Counted from the first letter of the stretch, positions 10,801 to 21,089 are shown. The stretch: 64,000 nucleotides of DNA from a bacterium (GCA_018822665.1 JAHJJX010000031.1:31549-95548), one strand, 5' to 3'. Numbers and translations: made by a program. Notes: generated from the sequence alone by a model not told the origin.

Positions 10801-13301
10801 CTTGCAGGAGTTGTATCTATCTCAAAAGTTGAAATATCATTACTCAATACGTCAATCGTCACATTCGTATCCTCTGCAATCGTCGACGTGTCATTGTTTG
10901 CAACAATGTTAATAATGGCATCAACAACATTGATAGTTATAGTAGCCGTATTAGATACTGCATTACTGGCATCTCTCACTGTAAATGTAAAATTTCCTTC
11001 GCCAAGATAATCCGTCGTTGGATTGTAAGTAAATGCGCCTGTTGCAGGATTTGTAATAGTTAGCGTTCCATTTACATTTGTTTGATTTGCGATGGTATAT
11101 GTGAGTGTGTCTCCCGCATCTACATCCGTCGCACTTAATGTCCCTGCATAGAGTGTATTTTTAAGAGTTCCTATTGAACTGTCTTGCGCTGTTGGAACAT
11201 CATTTGTATTTGTAATGCTTACATCAAAAGTTGCAAGAACAAGAGGTGAAGCAATGATTCCGTCAGTTACAAGAACTTCAACACCGACAGCTGTTCCCAC
11301 ATCTTCGTTGAGAGGCGTTCCGCTTACTGCTCCACTTCCTGAGTCTATGTGCATCCATGCAGGATTGTTTGCAAGAGAGTATGTTAAAACTGCACCTGCA
11401 TCCACATCCGTGGCAACTGCCATAAAGCTATACGCTGCATCTTCCGCTATTGTTGCAAGAGGAGTAAATATACCCGCTATCGGAGCATCATTTGTATTTA
11501 TAACACTTACATCAAAAATTGCAAGAAAAACAGCAGGAGCGATTGCATCTGTTACAAAAACTTCAACACCGACAGTTGTTCCTACATCTTTGTTTGCAGG
11601 AAATCCGCTCACAACACCTGTACTGGCATTAATATCCATCCATACAGGATTATTTACAAGAGAATATGTTAAAACCGCATCTGTGTCTGCGTCTGTAGCC
11701 TGTGCGGTAAAAGTATAGATTGCATCCTCCAATACAGTTGTAAGAGGCGTCGTAGTTCCGGCTATCGGAACGTCATTTATAGATTTTACAGTTACATTAA
11801 CTGTTCCCGTGGTACTCAAACCTGTATTATCGCGAACAGTGTAAGTAAATGTATCTGCGCCGCTAAAGTTTGCGTTTGGCTTATAACTGATAACATTTCC
11901 GGCTAAGACTACGGCACCATGCGCCGCATTTGTGTAAGCCGTGAGTGTCAAAACATCATTTGTATTTGTATCTGAATAATTTAAAGTGATTGCACTTGCG
12001 CTTGCATCTTCATCGATTGTAATATTTGTATCTACTGCAATCGGTGCATATTCGTTCCTCTTAACAATCAAATCGAATTTTCTGTTGTTTGTGGCTAAAG
12101 AGTTGTTCACTCTCGCTTTGAGCTGCACCGCAATATCTACCGTGTCGCTAGCATTTCTTGCACCGCTTGAGGCATCAATCGCCGAGTTGCTTGAACTCCA
12201 AGTGAGATTTAAATCATTCGTGTCAAAAGGAGCCGCATTTACGGCTGTTAAGACAAGATTTGCGGTAATATTGTTGTTAGCGCTGTTTGAACCTAAATAA
12301 CTGATGTTATGGTCTAAAGCACTTTCAACTTGCGCCAAAGCGCTTAACAATAAATCTGTATAGGTTCCATCCGCTACTTCATTTATGGTTGTATTGACAT
12401 CCATAGTCTCAAGAGTATTTTGCGTCGTTGTAATCAGAGCCGTATCATTTGCATCTAATGCACCCTCTACAACTTCGGTATACGCATTTAAAATCCCTCC
12501 GTAAGTATCCAAATCACCTACTGTCACACCCAAGGCTGTCATTGTATCTACCGTCTGCGTATAAGTATCAAGGAAAGTGCTAATGGATGTCGCCACTCCT
12601 CCATCTATCGCGCCACCATCCGTTTGAACCTGCAAAACAAGTCGTGTCGCGTTAAAATCTGCACTAGGATTTGCTTTAACATCTTTTGCCAAAGAACCAA
12701 AAACTTCTTTGTACGCTTTATTGAAATCTGTGCTGCCTTTTGCCGTGGCAATCACTTCCACAGTTTTTTGCACCTTTTGTGCCGCCATAAAAAGAGCAGG
12801 TACACTCATCGGGTCTTTGCTTACATCTGCCGCACTAATCCCTAAGTTTGCCGCAACCAAATTCGTAGCCTCTTCAAAACTTATATCGCTATCAACCAAA
12901 GCTGTAATATACGTAGTTAAAGGTGACAATATCACAGGCTGGCGAGTTGCATCGTAAACTGCTGAGAGTTTTCCCTCAAATGCCAAGCCCGTACTCTTAT
13001 CTATTCCGCCATAGGCATATATTTTTGTCCCATCACTAATTGTACCCAAGAGTTCAAAGTCACCATCTGCATTCGTTATAACCGAGTGTTCGGTGTCATT
13101 GTGTTCACCCTCTGCGCTTGTGTCAACAAAGACTGTTGCACTTTGGAGATAACCGTCTACGGCTCCACCGGAACTTAAGGTTGTTACAGCAGGATTCGCT
13201 GCGCCGTCTGAAGATTCGCCTCCACCGCTACAACCCGTAGTTCCCAAAACAATCGCTACTGCAAGTGAAAACATTGATGTTTTTAATATGACCTTTTTCA
13301 T
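7812..13301 (-). CDS. Giant Ig/cadherin-like repeat lipoprotein (~1829 aa)
   Basis: Start re-placed to MKKVILKTSMFSLAVAIVLGTTGCSGGG (lipobox; RBS GGGAGAAG upstream); multiple repeats with NDAPIA / EDA..F / TDVDAGDTLTYT motifs. Confidence 0.85.
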   Translation of the reverse strand: MKKVILKTSMFSLAVAIVLGTTGCSGGGESSDGAANPAVTTLSSGGAVDGYLQSATVFVDTSAEGEHNDTEHSVITNADGDFELLGTISDGTKIYAYGGIDKSTGLAFEGKLSAVYDATRQPVILSPLTTYITALVDSDISFEEATNLVAANLGISAADVSKDPMSVPALFMAAQKVQKTVEVIATAKGSTDFNKAYKEVFGSLAKDVKANPSADFNATRLVLQVQTDGGAIDGGVATSISTFLDTYTQTVDTMTALGVTVGDLDTYGGILNAYTEVVEGALDANDTALITTTQNTLETMDVNTTINEVADGTYTDLLLSALAQVESALDHNISYLGSNSANNNITANLVLTAVNAAPFDTNDLNLTWSSSNSAIDASSGARNASDTVDIAVQLKARVNNSLATNNRKFDLIVKRNEYAPIAVDTNITIDEDASASAITLNYSDTNTNDVLTLTAYTNAAHGAVVLAGNVISYKPNANFSGADTFTYTVRDNTGLSTTGTVNVTVKSINDVPIAGTTTPLTTVLEDAIYTFTAQATDADTDAVLTYSLVNNPVWMDINASTGVVSGFPANKDVGTTVGVEVFVTDAIAPAVFLAIFDVSVINTNDAPIAGIFTPLATIAEDAAYSFMAVATDVDAGAVLTYSLANNPAWMHIDSGSGAVSGTPLNEDVGTAVGVEVLVTDGIIASPLVLATFDVSITNTNDVPTAQDSSIGTLKNTLYAGTLSATDVDAGDTLTYTIANQTNVNGTLTITNPATGAFTYNPTTDYLGEGNFTFTVRDASNAVSNTATITINVVDAIINIVANNDTSTIAEDTNVTIDVLSNDISTFEIDTTPASGTIVSAVSAPAHGSVTITAGGLLYVPEANYNGSDTFTYTAQTLSGNEANATVLVTVTPVNDTLVWNTAATLGAVDEDFAPLSVTLDATDVDGAVTYALVGTTGIVSANVTGASLTISAVANASGNESITVSATQGTQTVNLSIALSVNAVNDAPIAVADSFTALLNTTNADGWDILANDSDVDGSLSIASCETTTANAGALTYTSSEVTSYTPANEFIGTDTFSCTVTDGELNATALVSVLVSGNHAPVAMGGTLTMVVGETITGQVMASDVDVNDTLTYSVVFESSNLANLQGSSLSSSGAYSITASTIGEGKIVVKVTDSANPAMSDEADFYIHIVSAETNDNNPYSYSEGDKIDKAMFDAYVNLQAIPEDTKLYDFWGTQTDENNVTTLESGYMEFISSGFRFFITDDNETDYAYEAGLTDGATSISMGTFYDAQANVADVKLLNIYDAAAISADLNITLPEGAVAYEMAMLMKSERYKFNDVVKDWRTGTVLTYDSLVAFVENNGVVSGNNTNYKRLLIFDNNQNFSSASGNIIEVDMTNVYENQGEPFVVNPNAGTWDIVRHETVDGNNSDIVRVTVSASGYDDMIFVLDSFGIEGNATNVVWRGDYQATDTGSINTYFNDIAARAIENMFNSVPTLSIDLNNLAGITIYDVYDVTVDDSETSTCRKHIVKGEFGEANTLLVTRITVEPNEITSLTYTVDANSMLTYEDGVLSGTTTYQDATDEPYFMTGNWVSGDTNETDSTNKYFTTLTAAQNYAQCNIGSATPNDSPVVGAWLLDGYMDIVLVVVDNAHYFMMQKDVGEGGIAGGIEVGTYTLENNTTLFGFTPDINTNAGDTAQGITLTYNSTSDTISVPEFTNPMTRAAEADLPWTGAWFGEDGGITRALLLSGDGKYMVADIDFANKTIHDISLTSNNELVNAFEIGTYNASTEINTLTVNLTANASYDFNGNAGFNPSQTLSFDITNYPIVKQSNGVDFKKILPNGPFSVNNE
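11191..11770 (-). repeat. Two adjacent ~290-bp domain repeats inside the giant lipoprotein gene
   Basis: Protein repeats TPL.T..EDA.Y.F.A.ATD.D..AVLTYSL.NNP.WM.I...GAVSG.P...DVGT.VGVEV.VTD...F DVS..NTND.P visible as two consecutive units. Confidence 0.75.
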
Positions 13302-13439
13302 AAACTTCTCCCTATTTTCCAAAGTATTTTCTGCTTGATTATATGAACTTTGCGTCACATTCCATGTCACAACTCATTTATTTAAACAAAGTATTATGTG
13401 GATTGTTCTACGAAAACAGTGTTTGGCGATAAAGAGATA

Positions 13440-13733
13440 TCAATACACTTTAAATTTGTAGGGTTTATAGAGATGAGCTTTGCCGTATATTTTTACCCGT
13501 AAAAGCGTGTCTTGCAGGTCAATGGGACTAGTTGGCTTAAAAATGCAGATGGATTTGCCTATGCAATGTTGCAATTGTAGATTGTACTCTTTTTCAAATA
13601 ATGTAAAATCAAAGGATTCTATCTGCTTTATGTTTATCTGTATCCAAGCTTGTGCATTATCTTGTCTGTTTTCATCTTTTTCCACACCAAGTGCCAGTGA
13701 AAAAAACAAAACGATTGTTATAAATATTTTCAT
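13440..13733 (-). CDS. Small exported protein of unknown function
   Basis: Start re-placed to MKIFITIVLFFSLALG; TAATG overlap with upstream protease stop suggests translational coupling. Confidence 0.6.
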   Translation of the reverse strand: MKIFITIVLFFSLALGVEKDENRQDNAQAWIQINIKQIESFDFTLFEKEYNLQLQHCIGKSICIFKPTSPIDLQDTLLRVKIYGKAHLYKPYKFKVY

Positions 13734-16132
13734 TAATGACCCCTTATACTTAATTCTAATCCCTGCAAAAAACCGCTGTCTAGCGCCTGTGCATCCCGTA
13801 CAACGACTTTCCACATGCCAAGAGACTCTTCACCCAAAAATGCCAAAGAACTCAATCTAAACCCTTGAGAATATCCATCAAACTTGATATCATTTACGCT
13901 CATAAGATTGCTCACCGTGCCCGATGGTGCAATTAAATCGATGTTCAAATCTCCGCTAAAAGGGTGATTGCTTTTAAATTCAAGTCCTACCCATTCTATA
14001 ATCAGGGATTCTTTAATATTTAAAGTTACATATACAGACTGGTTGTTATCCGGTATAGGGATGTTTACTACCTGATACGATGAAGATGTAATTTTTGCTT
14101 CATGAAGAGGTTTAAAATACCCTTCTCTGCACAGCTCTATCATTAACGACGGATTTATTAAACCAAACCCGTAGTTATTGCTGTGCCAGAATCCTGCACT
14201 GTTTTTCTTCCACGACACATCCTCCTCATCCACTTTTTTTGCAGTTATTGCACTCAACCATTTCAAATCACGCCAACTCAAATTTGGACAGGCATCGAGA
14301 GTGAGTGCCAAAGAGGAGCTAACCATTGGAGCCGCCGCGCTTGTTCCATTCATAGCGACTGTATAGTTTCTGCTTGTATCTGCATAATCCGTGAGGGCTC
14401 CCTTTAAACCATAAAGCTCATTTTCGTAATAGGATTTTCCCATCAAAAGCGTAGTGGCAATCGTCGGTGCTTCGTAATACCTCTCACCCCCATACGCACT
14501 TACAAGCAGGTTTGAACCTGGATTGGAATATTTTGAATACCTGTTCTCATGATTGAGCGCAGCTACTGCAAATACATAAGGATTATTTATCAAATAAGAT
14601 AAATTTGCATTTCCGAAATTTTCACGATCATTGCCCGCCGCAAAAACAAAGATGCGCCCTTTTGCATCTCTAAGTTCTCGCGTTGCTATCTCCATTATCT
14701 GCTCAAAACTATCATCTTCCACAAAATATCCGCCCCAACTGTTATTGCTCACCGGACAAGTTCGTGCAGCTTCTGAGTTGTACCATAAATCTTCGAGCTT
14801 TTGAATCTCACCGCTCTCGAGCCAATTACTTCCTGCTATGCTGGCACCCGGAACCATTCCGCGAACTCCGACACCGTTTTGTACTTTGGCTGCTATTATC
14901 CCTGCAACCGCCGTTCCGTGGCCTATTGAAAGAGGGGAAGTTTTATCATAAACAGATACCGTTGCCACCGGAGTCGGGTCATTGCTATTGTTTATTGCAT
15001 TTGAAGAAAGAGCCAAATCTACATCAAGGTCTTCATGCACAGCCTGTACGCCTGTGTCTACCACCTGTATTTTTGGTCGAGAGATTAAAGTGGCGGTTTG
15101 GGCATTGAGCTTAAAAACGTCCAAATCATTTCCGGATACGGTGGCTATATTTTTAGTGTTGTTCACCACTGTTGCTTCGCTATGAAGATGCCACTGTAAA
15201 AACAAAAGAGTGTCCCCGTCTATCCCGTCTTGTATCCCGTTAAAATCTTCATCCCCCACTAAAGGATTTGTAAATAATGCCAGCTCCACTCCATCACCCA
15301 GATAATCACCGTCCGTATCTGCCAAGAGTGGCGATGTTGCATAACTCATTTCATCCTTGTCGTTTATTCCGTCAAAATCACTATCGGCTCTACACGGTGA
15401 TGTGCCCAGCTGTACCTCATCATAATCGCTCAAACCATCAGAATCACTGTCACTCAGCAAATCTGAACTACAGTACAACATCTCTTCAAGTAAAGACAAG
15501 TTATCATTATCTTCATCCTTATTGAGCAAAACATTTATATTTTCATCTTCTAAAACAGCGGCAATGAGCCCGCTTTCTATAAAAGACTGCATGAGGTTTG
15601 CGTGCACAAGCGCAATTGTATTTGTCGGGAGCAAAGAGAGCAAATCATCCCTGTCGATATCTGTATCTTCATCCACACTTCTTCTGAGAACCAAGGATGC
15701 AAAAGTTGAGTTGTGCTGTGTATCATAAAGTTCTTGAAATGCGCTCAACTCCGAGATAACGATGTGTTCCTCTCTTAACTGCTTCGCACTGACATTAACA
15801 CGCACCTGTTTTGTAAAGGGGATGCCCTTAATGGTTCCCCCGCTTACTACAAGTCTTAAACTAGCATTATCTTCTATATTTTGATCAACAAAAAGTTCAA
15901 ATCTTGAACCTCTTTGCTCATCAAATGCCAAAGCCTGCGTAGAAATAATCTCTTTTTCATCTTGATAAATTGTAACTGTTGCATTGGAAAGGGACCCAAA
16001 GTAAATAGTGTGGCTCACAAGCGCGATACTTGGAGTTTGTTGTTTTTCAGAATACGTATCACTGCATCCTGAAAAAATGAGTACCGCTGCTACAAGAGCA
16101 GCAGTAACTTTAGTTCCAAAGTCTTGAAACAT
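13733..16132 (-). CDS. Subtilisin-like (S8) protease lipoprotein with thrombospondin type-3 repeats and C-terminal P-domain
   Basis: Lipobox VLIFSGCSD; DSDSDGLSDYDEVQLGTSP repeats; catalytic motifs VVDTGVQAVHEDL, GHGTAVAGIIAA, GTSAAAPMVSS; C-terminal P-domain-like SGDLNIDLIAPSGT...MWKVVVRDA. Confidence 0.88.
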   Translation of the reverse strand: MFQDFGTKVTAALVAAVLIFSGCSDTYSEKQQTPSIALVSHTIYFGSLSNATVTIYQDEKEIISTQALAFDEQRGSRFELFVDQNIEDNASLRLVVSGGTIKGIPFTKQVRVNVSAKQLREEHIVISELSAFQELYDTQHNSTFASLVLRRSVDEDTDIDRDDLLSLLPTNTIALVHANLMQSFIESGLIAAVLEDENINVLLNKDEDNDNLSLLEEMLYCSSDLLSDSDSDGLSDYDEVQLGTSPCRADSDFDGINDKDEMSYATSPLLADTDGDYLGDGVELALFTNPLVGDEDFNGIQDGIDGDTLLFLQWHLHSEATVVNNTKNIATVSGNDLDVFKLNAQTATLISRPKIQVVDTGVQAVHEDLDVDLALSSNAINNSNDPTPVATVSVYDKTSPLSIGHGTAVAGIIAAKVQNGVGVRGMVPGASIAGSNWLESGEIQKLEDLWYNSEAARTCPVSNNSWGGYFVEDDSFEQIMEIATRELRDAKGRIFVFAAGNDRENFGNANLSYLINNPYVFAVAALNHENRYSKYSNPGSNLLVSAYGGERYYEAPTIATTLLMGKSYYENELYGLKGALTDYADTSRNYTVAMNGTSAAAPMVSSSLALTLDACPNLSWRDLKWLSAITAKKVDEEDVSWKKNSAGFWHSNNYGFGLINPSLMIELCREGYFKPLHEAKITSSSYQVVNIPIPDNNQSVYVTLNIKESLIIEWVGLEFKSNHPFSGDLNIDLIAPSGTVSNLMSVNDIKFDGYSQGFRLSSLAFLGEESLGMWKVVVRDAQALDSGFLQGLELSIRGH

Positions 16133-19100
16133 CTAAACCTATGCTAAGCGGGTTTAGTTTTGGAAGCTCTTTCGCCCCACTTTCTTGCGTACTTGCCGCT
16201 GCAACAGAATAATTATAATAGTCATAAAAATACGTATGCATTGAACGAGAAGGCAAGATAGACCATACATGATAATCCATTCCTGAAGTATTAAAGATGC
16301 TTAATATTTCAGCTTCCGTTTTGTCTTTATACTCTGTCATATCAAGATAAGATTCACCCCAGTATATGCTAGAGAGTTCCCGTTCTAAATCTTCAACCGA
16401 GTTGACAACGCTTTGAGGAAGTACACGACTTAAATTCACATCCTGTACACTGTTCGCAACTACGGTAGTAGCGATGTTGAAATTCAACGTAAACATATCT
16501 CCTTGCGCTGTTTTACTATAAGTAAGCACACTGACTTTACTTAAATCATTTCCGCCAAACTCAAGATTTTTATCTACTGCTGAAACAGTTATGTCAAGTT
16601 GCGGATAATCAGCCAAAGTATACACCGTTTGAAGTGTTCCGTCTCCATAGTAGTTGTTATGGGAATAATATAGATTGAGCCCATCCACAGAAGCTGACTT
16701 CGTACCGTTAATAGCAATACTGGCCTCCGGAATTTCAAAAATATTCATCGTATAACCACCATCATTTGGAACTCTATCACCTTGTATATAGTAATTAAGC
16801 TCTTTATAGAGTCCGCTCAAATACATTGAACCTTCAGTAGTGTCCAAGGCTGCAACAAAATCAACAGAAGTTCCTCTGTCAAATGAGCTTACACTCACAC
16901 TAAGGCCGCTTTGTAGCTCTGTAGCCGTACCTTCTATGAAATAAAAGCTTACATTAGTATCAACTGTCAATTTAGCCAAGAAGCTGTACTTGCCGTCTGC
17001 TCCAACACTATAAGCATTTACAGGTGCCGTGATGGAGTTCGTGCCGCTGTTATAGCCATAACCATTACCATTGCCGCTCACATTTACATAACTGCTTAGC
17101 GCAGAATCTAAGCCCGTAATCGTTAAGTTGAACTCTTTTAAGCTCAAATCACTACATTGAATACTTTCTTGATACTGTGCGTATTCCTGATATTGATTAA
17201 ACATAGAAATAGAATACTCTTGAACAGGAACGGATGCAAGCATTTGTGTTGTAATCACTTTGCTTTCATTATCATATTCGCTCAAAGTAATTTGACCATC
17301 ACTATTTGTATCATTCAATAATAGAACAGCTGCGTACAGCTCTGTATTATCTACAAAACCGTCATTACTTGTGTCTATTTCGTCTGCAGTCAAAAGAACC
17401 GTATTGTTTTCATCTGTCGGCGGATTAAGGTCAACAATCCAGTTTGGAAAACTTTGAGTGTCTGAAATAGCACATAAATCTACACTTGCGCAGAGCAACG
17501 TTGTGTTTACATCTGTTGAATAAGAACAAGCATAAATCGCTTCGGAGATAAGCATATCCCGAATCTCTTTGACTATAATCGTAGAACTAAGCACGGTATC
17601 GGATGTTAATGAAACTGAGAAAGTTGTTCTGTCTCCGCTAACACTAAACGTCGCACGACCATTGCTGTCTGTGAGTTTTTCTTGTCCGGCTATCGGTTCT
17701 AACGTTGTCATGTCATGTAGTGCAACCGTTAAACCTGGCATTTCTGTATTTACCGTTAATGTACCTGTTACAGTCGGGTCAACAACCGTATATACTGCAC
17801 TTGAAGTAGCGATTTTTCCATCGCCGTCAGTTGCAGTACATGATATATTCACTTGACCGGTTGTAGAAAATGTTTGACTGAGAGTCGTTCCGCTTGTTCC
17901 CTGCACTACACCGTTTACAGTCCATGCATAGGTAACAAATGTACCTTCAGGGTCACTTGCCACACAAATCAAGTCTTTAGTTGTTCCGACATTGACTGTT
18001 TCGCTTAAGAGCTCCGTAGTAAAAATCGGTTTTTGGTTATTCGCAATCACTTCAACTTTTACTTTATAAGGAGCACTCGTAGCACCGTCTTTATCTGTGG
18101 CAGTAATGTCATACGTGTATGTACCTATGCTAGAAGGTGTGAACGCAGCACTTACATACATCCCTTTAAGAGCATTGTATGTCAACGGATAACTCGTTTT
18201 ATTTTGGTCCACCGCTTGTACCGACGTAACGATGTTTCCGTCTTCTTTATCTTTGATGAAAGCGTATAGACTTACAGTCTGTGATGCACCGATATCAACA
18301 AGATAAGATTTTGCACCCGCTGAAGATACGACAGGAGGATTATTTCCAACCCAAAAAGTGTACGATTTAGCGGTCGTCAATGAACCGTCACTTACACTGA
18401 CACCTATTGTATGACTACCCGTTGCGAGTGCTACACCGACACCGCTGCTTACATTGCCATCAAGCGTATAGGTGGTAGTTGTCGAATCACCGTTTGGATC
18501 ATAAGAGTAAGAGCGAATATCATAGGTTCCTACGTCAATTGTTCCGGTTAAATATACATACCCTTTCGTTGCACTGTAAAGATATGTGCTATTTATAACA
18601 GGTGCGCTGTTTGGCACTATTTTTAATTGAGCGGTACTGCTTCCGCTGGATTTTCCATCAGAATATGTAGCTGTTAAATTATTGTCTGAACCAGCATTAG
18701 TTTTATTTAAATCTAAAACCGCGTATACGTAATCATACGAAGTACCTGTATAACGCTCAGTTACACTGTAATGCGTATCTTTAACAAGATTCACTCCATT
18801 GAGCGTCAAACTGCTCATTGTAACTTTATCTCCATTTGCATCTGAAGCAGAGATAGAAAACTTGGCGGTTGTTGCAACACTGCTTATTTCAGATTTGTTA
18901 AATCTTGTATAAACCACAGGTGCTTTATTTTCATCTTGCACACTCACACTTAAAGAACGGCGACTGTCGGCTGTTTCCGGACTTTGTACCGAGCCGTTAG
19001 CGTTTACATTCGCCTCTTTGGTTGCATACCTTACTACATACGCAGTATCGGGTTTAATTTTAAATGTGGCCATGCCATTCGCATCTAAATATTGACTCTC

Positions 19101-20657
19101 GTAAAAATAGTTCCCATACGTGTTATTGTAGACATAAACATATCCTACCCCAACAGTACCGTCAATTTTTTTAGCCGTAACCTGCATAATTGTACTGTAT
19201 GGGTTTTCAACACTCAGAGCTAAATCATAATCACAACCCGCTGTACTGCTTTTGACAATTAAACTATTGTCTATAGCAACACTCGACCAGCCTGTAATTG
19301 CCCCTGAATAAGAAAATGCATACTCACTCGCTGTACTTCCTGATGTTAAGGCTAAGGTTGCTTTTCCTTCACTATTGAGCCATCTTGTTTCATAGGCCGT
19401 ATCTTTTTTTGCGGTAATGCCCAAACTAGTGACTGCATTGCCTTCTTGGTCGGTTGCAGTTACACAAACAGCTTTTGGCTGTTCTATCGCAAAGTCATAA
19501 TCCAGATTAAGATATTCACCCCAGTTTTCCGTAATACACATAGTAGCAAATGCTCTTCCCGTAGTGTTATTCACATCTGTCGCAGATGTATAATACGCAA
19601 CACCGAGATAATCCCACATGCCGAGTTTTGAGTTGTAGTACCACATAGGAACTTCAAAATCCGTCGTCGTATTGTCATCATCTCCGTAGTTCTCTATGAG
19701 CGTAACTTGTGCGCTAGAGAGATAACGGACTTTTGTTTGCAGACAATTGTCATAATCGGCTTGTGCAAGCAGTTTTGAAGTTCTCAATACGGAATTGTCA
19801 AGTACGACCGGATCCCCGTTTTGATCTTTAAGGCTCACCAAGTCAAAAGCGGCAGACACTAATTGTCTCTCCTCTGTAGAACCTCCTACACCTGTTCCTT
19901 TGTATTCACCCGGGAAATATTTGCTGTCCTCTTCGCTCGTCGGGTCAAATGCTTGTATATCCGCAGTAATTTCCGTGACGCTCGGAGGTACCGTATCCAA
20001 AGGAATAACGGAAGAAGAAACATCTTCTAGTCCGAAACTAGGGTCGGTAGCCTCTGCATGCAACTCACTCAGCGACATAATTCTAGAATATGAACTAAGA
20101 CCTGTTGATGTTTGTTTAATGCCGAGTTTTAAATAACTGCCGCCTGGTACCGTAGTATTTCTATCAATTGAAACAACCTCGGTAAGCACAGGCAAAGCAC
20201 CCGCTTCAGCGACAACAGAAACATTCTGTCCGTCCGTTAAAGTAACTACTTTAGTTACCTTTGCAAAGCCGTTTTTACTCACCGTAAGCTCAGCTTTAGT
20301 TTCTCCGCTCTTATTCACTTGTACATCTTTAAACTCAAAAGAGCCGTTTACGCCGACAACAGATGTATATTTAACATCCCCGCTGTCTCCGTATATTTTG
20401 TTTTTGCTTAAATCTACTACAAGCTGTGCCGATGCATCTGCATCAATATCTGACACACTCATCGCACTAAATCTACTCGGCGCAGTAACAACGTCCCCCG
20501 ACGTATCCTGCGCTATCGTTCCGCTCAATGCAGAAGAACCCGTCACAACAACAGGATCCGTCGTATCCCCGCTACTGTCACCGCCGCCGCTAGAACACCC
20601 CGCCAGCGAAAGCATCAATACTAATGCCACCAATGTTGAATAAGCCCAATTTTTCAT
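16110..20657 (-). CDS. Giant Ig/PKD-like lipoprotein (~1515 aa)
   Basis: Start re-placed to MKNWAYSTLVALVLMLSLAGCSSGGGD (lipobox, RBS AAGGAG); repeated beta-rich domains, EF-hand-like DTNSDGQITLSEYD. Confidence 0.82.
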   Translation of the reverse strand: MKNWAYSTLVALVLMLSLAGCSSGGGDSSGDTTDPVVVTGSSALSGTIAQDTSGDVVTAPSRFSAMSVSDIDADASAQLVVDLSKNKIYGDSGDVKYTSVVGVNGSFEFKDVQVNKSGETKAELTVSKNGFAKVTKVVTLTDGQNVSVVAEAGALPVLTEVVSIDRNTTVPGGSYLKLGIKQTSTGLSSYSRIMSLSELHAEATDPSFGLEDVSSSVIPLDTVPPSVTEITADIQAFDPTSEEDSKYFPGEYKGTGVGGSTEERQLVSAAFDLVSLKDQNGDPVVLDNSVLRTSKLLAQADYDNCLQTKVRYLSSAQVTLIENYGDDDNTTTDFEVPMWYYNSKLGMWDYLGVAYYTSATDVNNTTGRAFATMCITENWGEYLNLDYDFAIEQPKAVCVTATDQEGNAVTSLGITAKKDTAYETRWLNSEGKATLALTSGSTASEYAFSYSGAITGWSSVAIDNSLIVKSSTAGCDYDLALSVENPYSTIMQVTAKKIDGTVGVGYVYVYNNTYGNYFYESQYLDANGMATFKIKPDTAYVVRYATKEANVNANGSVQSPETADSRRSLSVSVQDENKAPVVYTRFNKSEISSVATTAKFSISASDANGDKVTMSSLTLNGVNLVKDTHYSVTERYTGTSYDYVYAVLDLNKTNAGSDNNLTATYSDGKSSGSSTAQLKIVPNSAPVINSTYLYSATKGYVYLTGTIDVGTYDIRSYSYDPNGDSTTTTYTLDGNVSSGVGVALATGSHTIGVSVSDGSLTTAKSYTFWVGNNPPVVSSAGAKSYLVDIGASQTVSLYAFIKDKEDGNIVTSVQAVDQNKTSYPLTYNALKGMYVSAAFTPSSIGTYTYDITATDKDGATSAPYKVKVEVIANNQKPIFTTELLSETVNVGTTKDLICVASDPEGTFVTYAWTVNGVVQGTSGTTLSQTFSTTGQVNISCTATDGDGKIATSSAVYTVVDPTVTGTLTVNTEMPGLTVALHDMTTLEPIAGQEKLTDSNGRATFSVSGDRTTFSVSLTSDTVLSSTIIVKEIRDMLISEAIYACSYSTDVNTTLLCASVDLCAISDTQSFPNWIVDLNPPTDENNTVLLTADEIDTSNDGFVDNTELYAAVLLLNDTNSDGQITLSEYDNESKVITTQMLASVPVQEYSISMFNQYQEYAQYQESIQCSDLSLKEFNLTITGLDSALSSYVNVSGNGNGYGYNSGTNSITAPVNAYSVGADGKYSFLAKLTVDTNVSFYFIEGTATELQSGLSVSVSSFDRGTSVDFVAALDTTEGSMYLSGLYKELNYYIQGDRVPNDGGYTMNIFEIPEASIAINGTKSASVDGLNLYYSHNNYYGDGTLQTVYTLADYPQLDITVSAVDKNLEFGGNDLSKVSVLTYSKTAQGDMFTLNFNIATTVVANSVQDVNLSRVLPQSVVNSVEDLERELSSIYWGESYLDMTEYKDKTEAEILSIFNTSGMDYHVWSILPSRSMHTYFYDYYNYSVAAASTQESGAKELPKLNPLSIGLDVSRLWN

Positions 20658-20928
20658 CTTAAACTCCTTTAACCTTTGAAACAATCATGACTCCAAATCA
20701 CTTAAATAAATATTAACCAAAAAAATTTTATTAATTTTTTTATTAATTTTTCTTTGATAGATTCTGATTGGAGGGGAGTTCAAGGATGTCAAAATAATTT
20801 AAATTTATTTTATTTTATGGATTTTTTTAGCAGAAAATTTTCTTTTTTTTTGTTAATTGAGAGATATGCTGTTTTAAGAAGTTGTATAGGATTAAAAAAT
20901 AATTGAAATGTGATAAAACGAAAGAAAG

Positions 20929-21033
20929 ACTCCCCTCCAGATACCTGCGGCACATGACAAATCAAGGTGTGCTGCTGTATTCCTACCCTGACACATTGTC
21001 TCAAAATACCATTGCACAGGTCTAAAGGGAAGC
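20929..21033 (-). ncRNA. ffs: Small signal recognition particle RNA (4.5S/SRP RNA)
   Basis: Minus strand has apical domain TGTGTCAGGGTAGGAATACAGCAGCACA (GGAA tetraloop, conserved internal loop; 20971-20990 core) with complementary arms CTTCCCTTTAGACCTG / CAGGTATCTGGAGGGGAG; TATAAT box at 21040-21045 (rc). Confidence 0.85.
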
Positions 21034-21089
21034 GGTGGAATTATAGCCAAAAAATATAAAATTACAAAACTATTTTGCTACAATAACGC

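Noticed and set aside
10210-11718. Long plus-strand ORFs opposite the giant lipoprotein gene (10210-10713, 10747-11010, 11215-11718)
   Set aside because: Antisense reading of a repetitive minus-strand gene; low-complexity Ala/Val/Thr/Ser translation, no start context or recognisable domain.
20810-21004. 64-aa minus-strand ORF
   Set aside because: Overlaps the SRP RNA and AT-rich spacer; no domain; better explained by the ncRNA.
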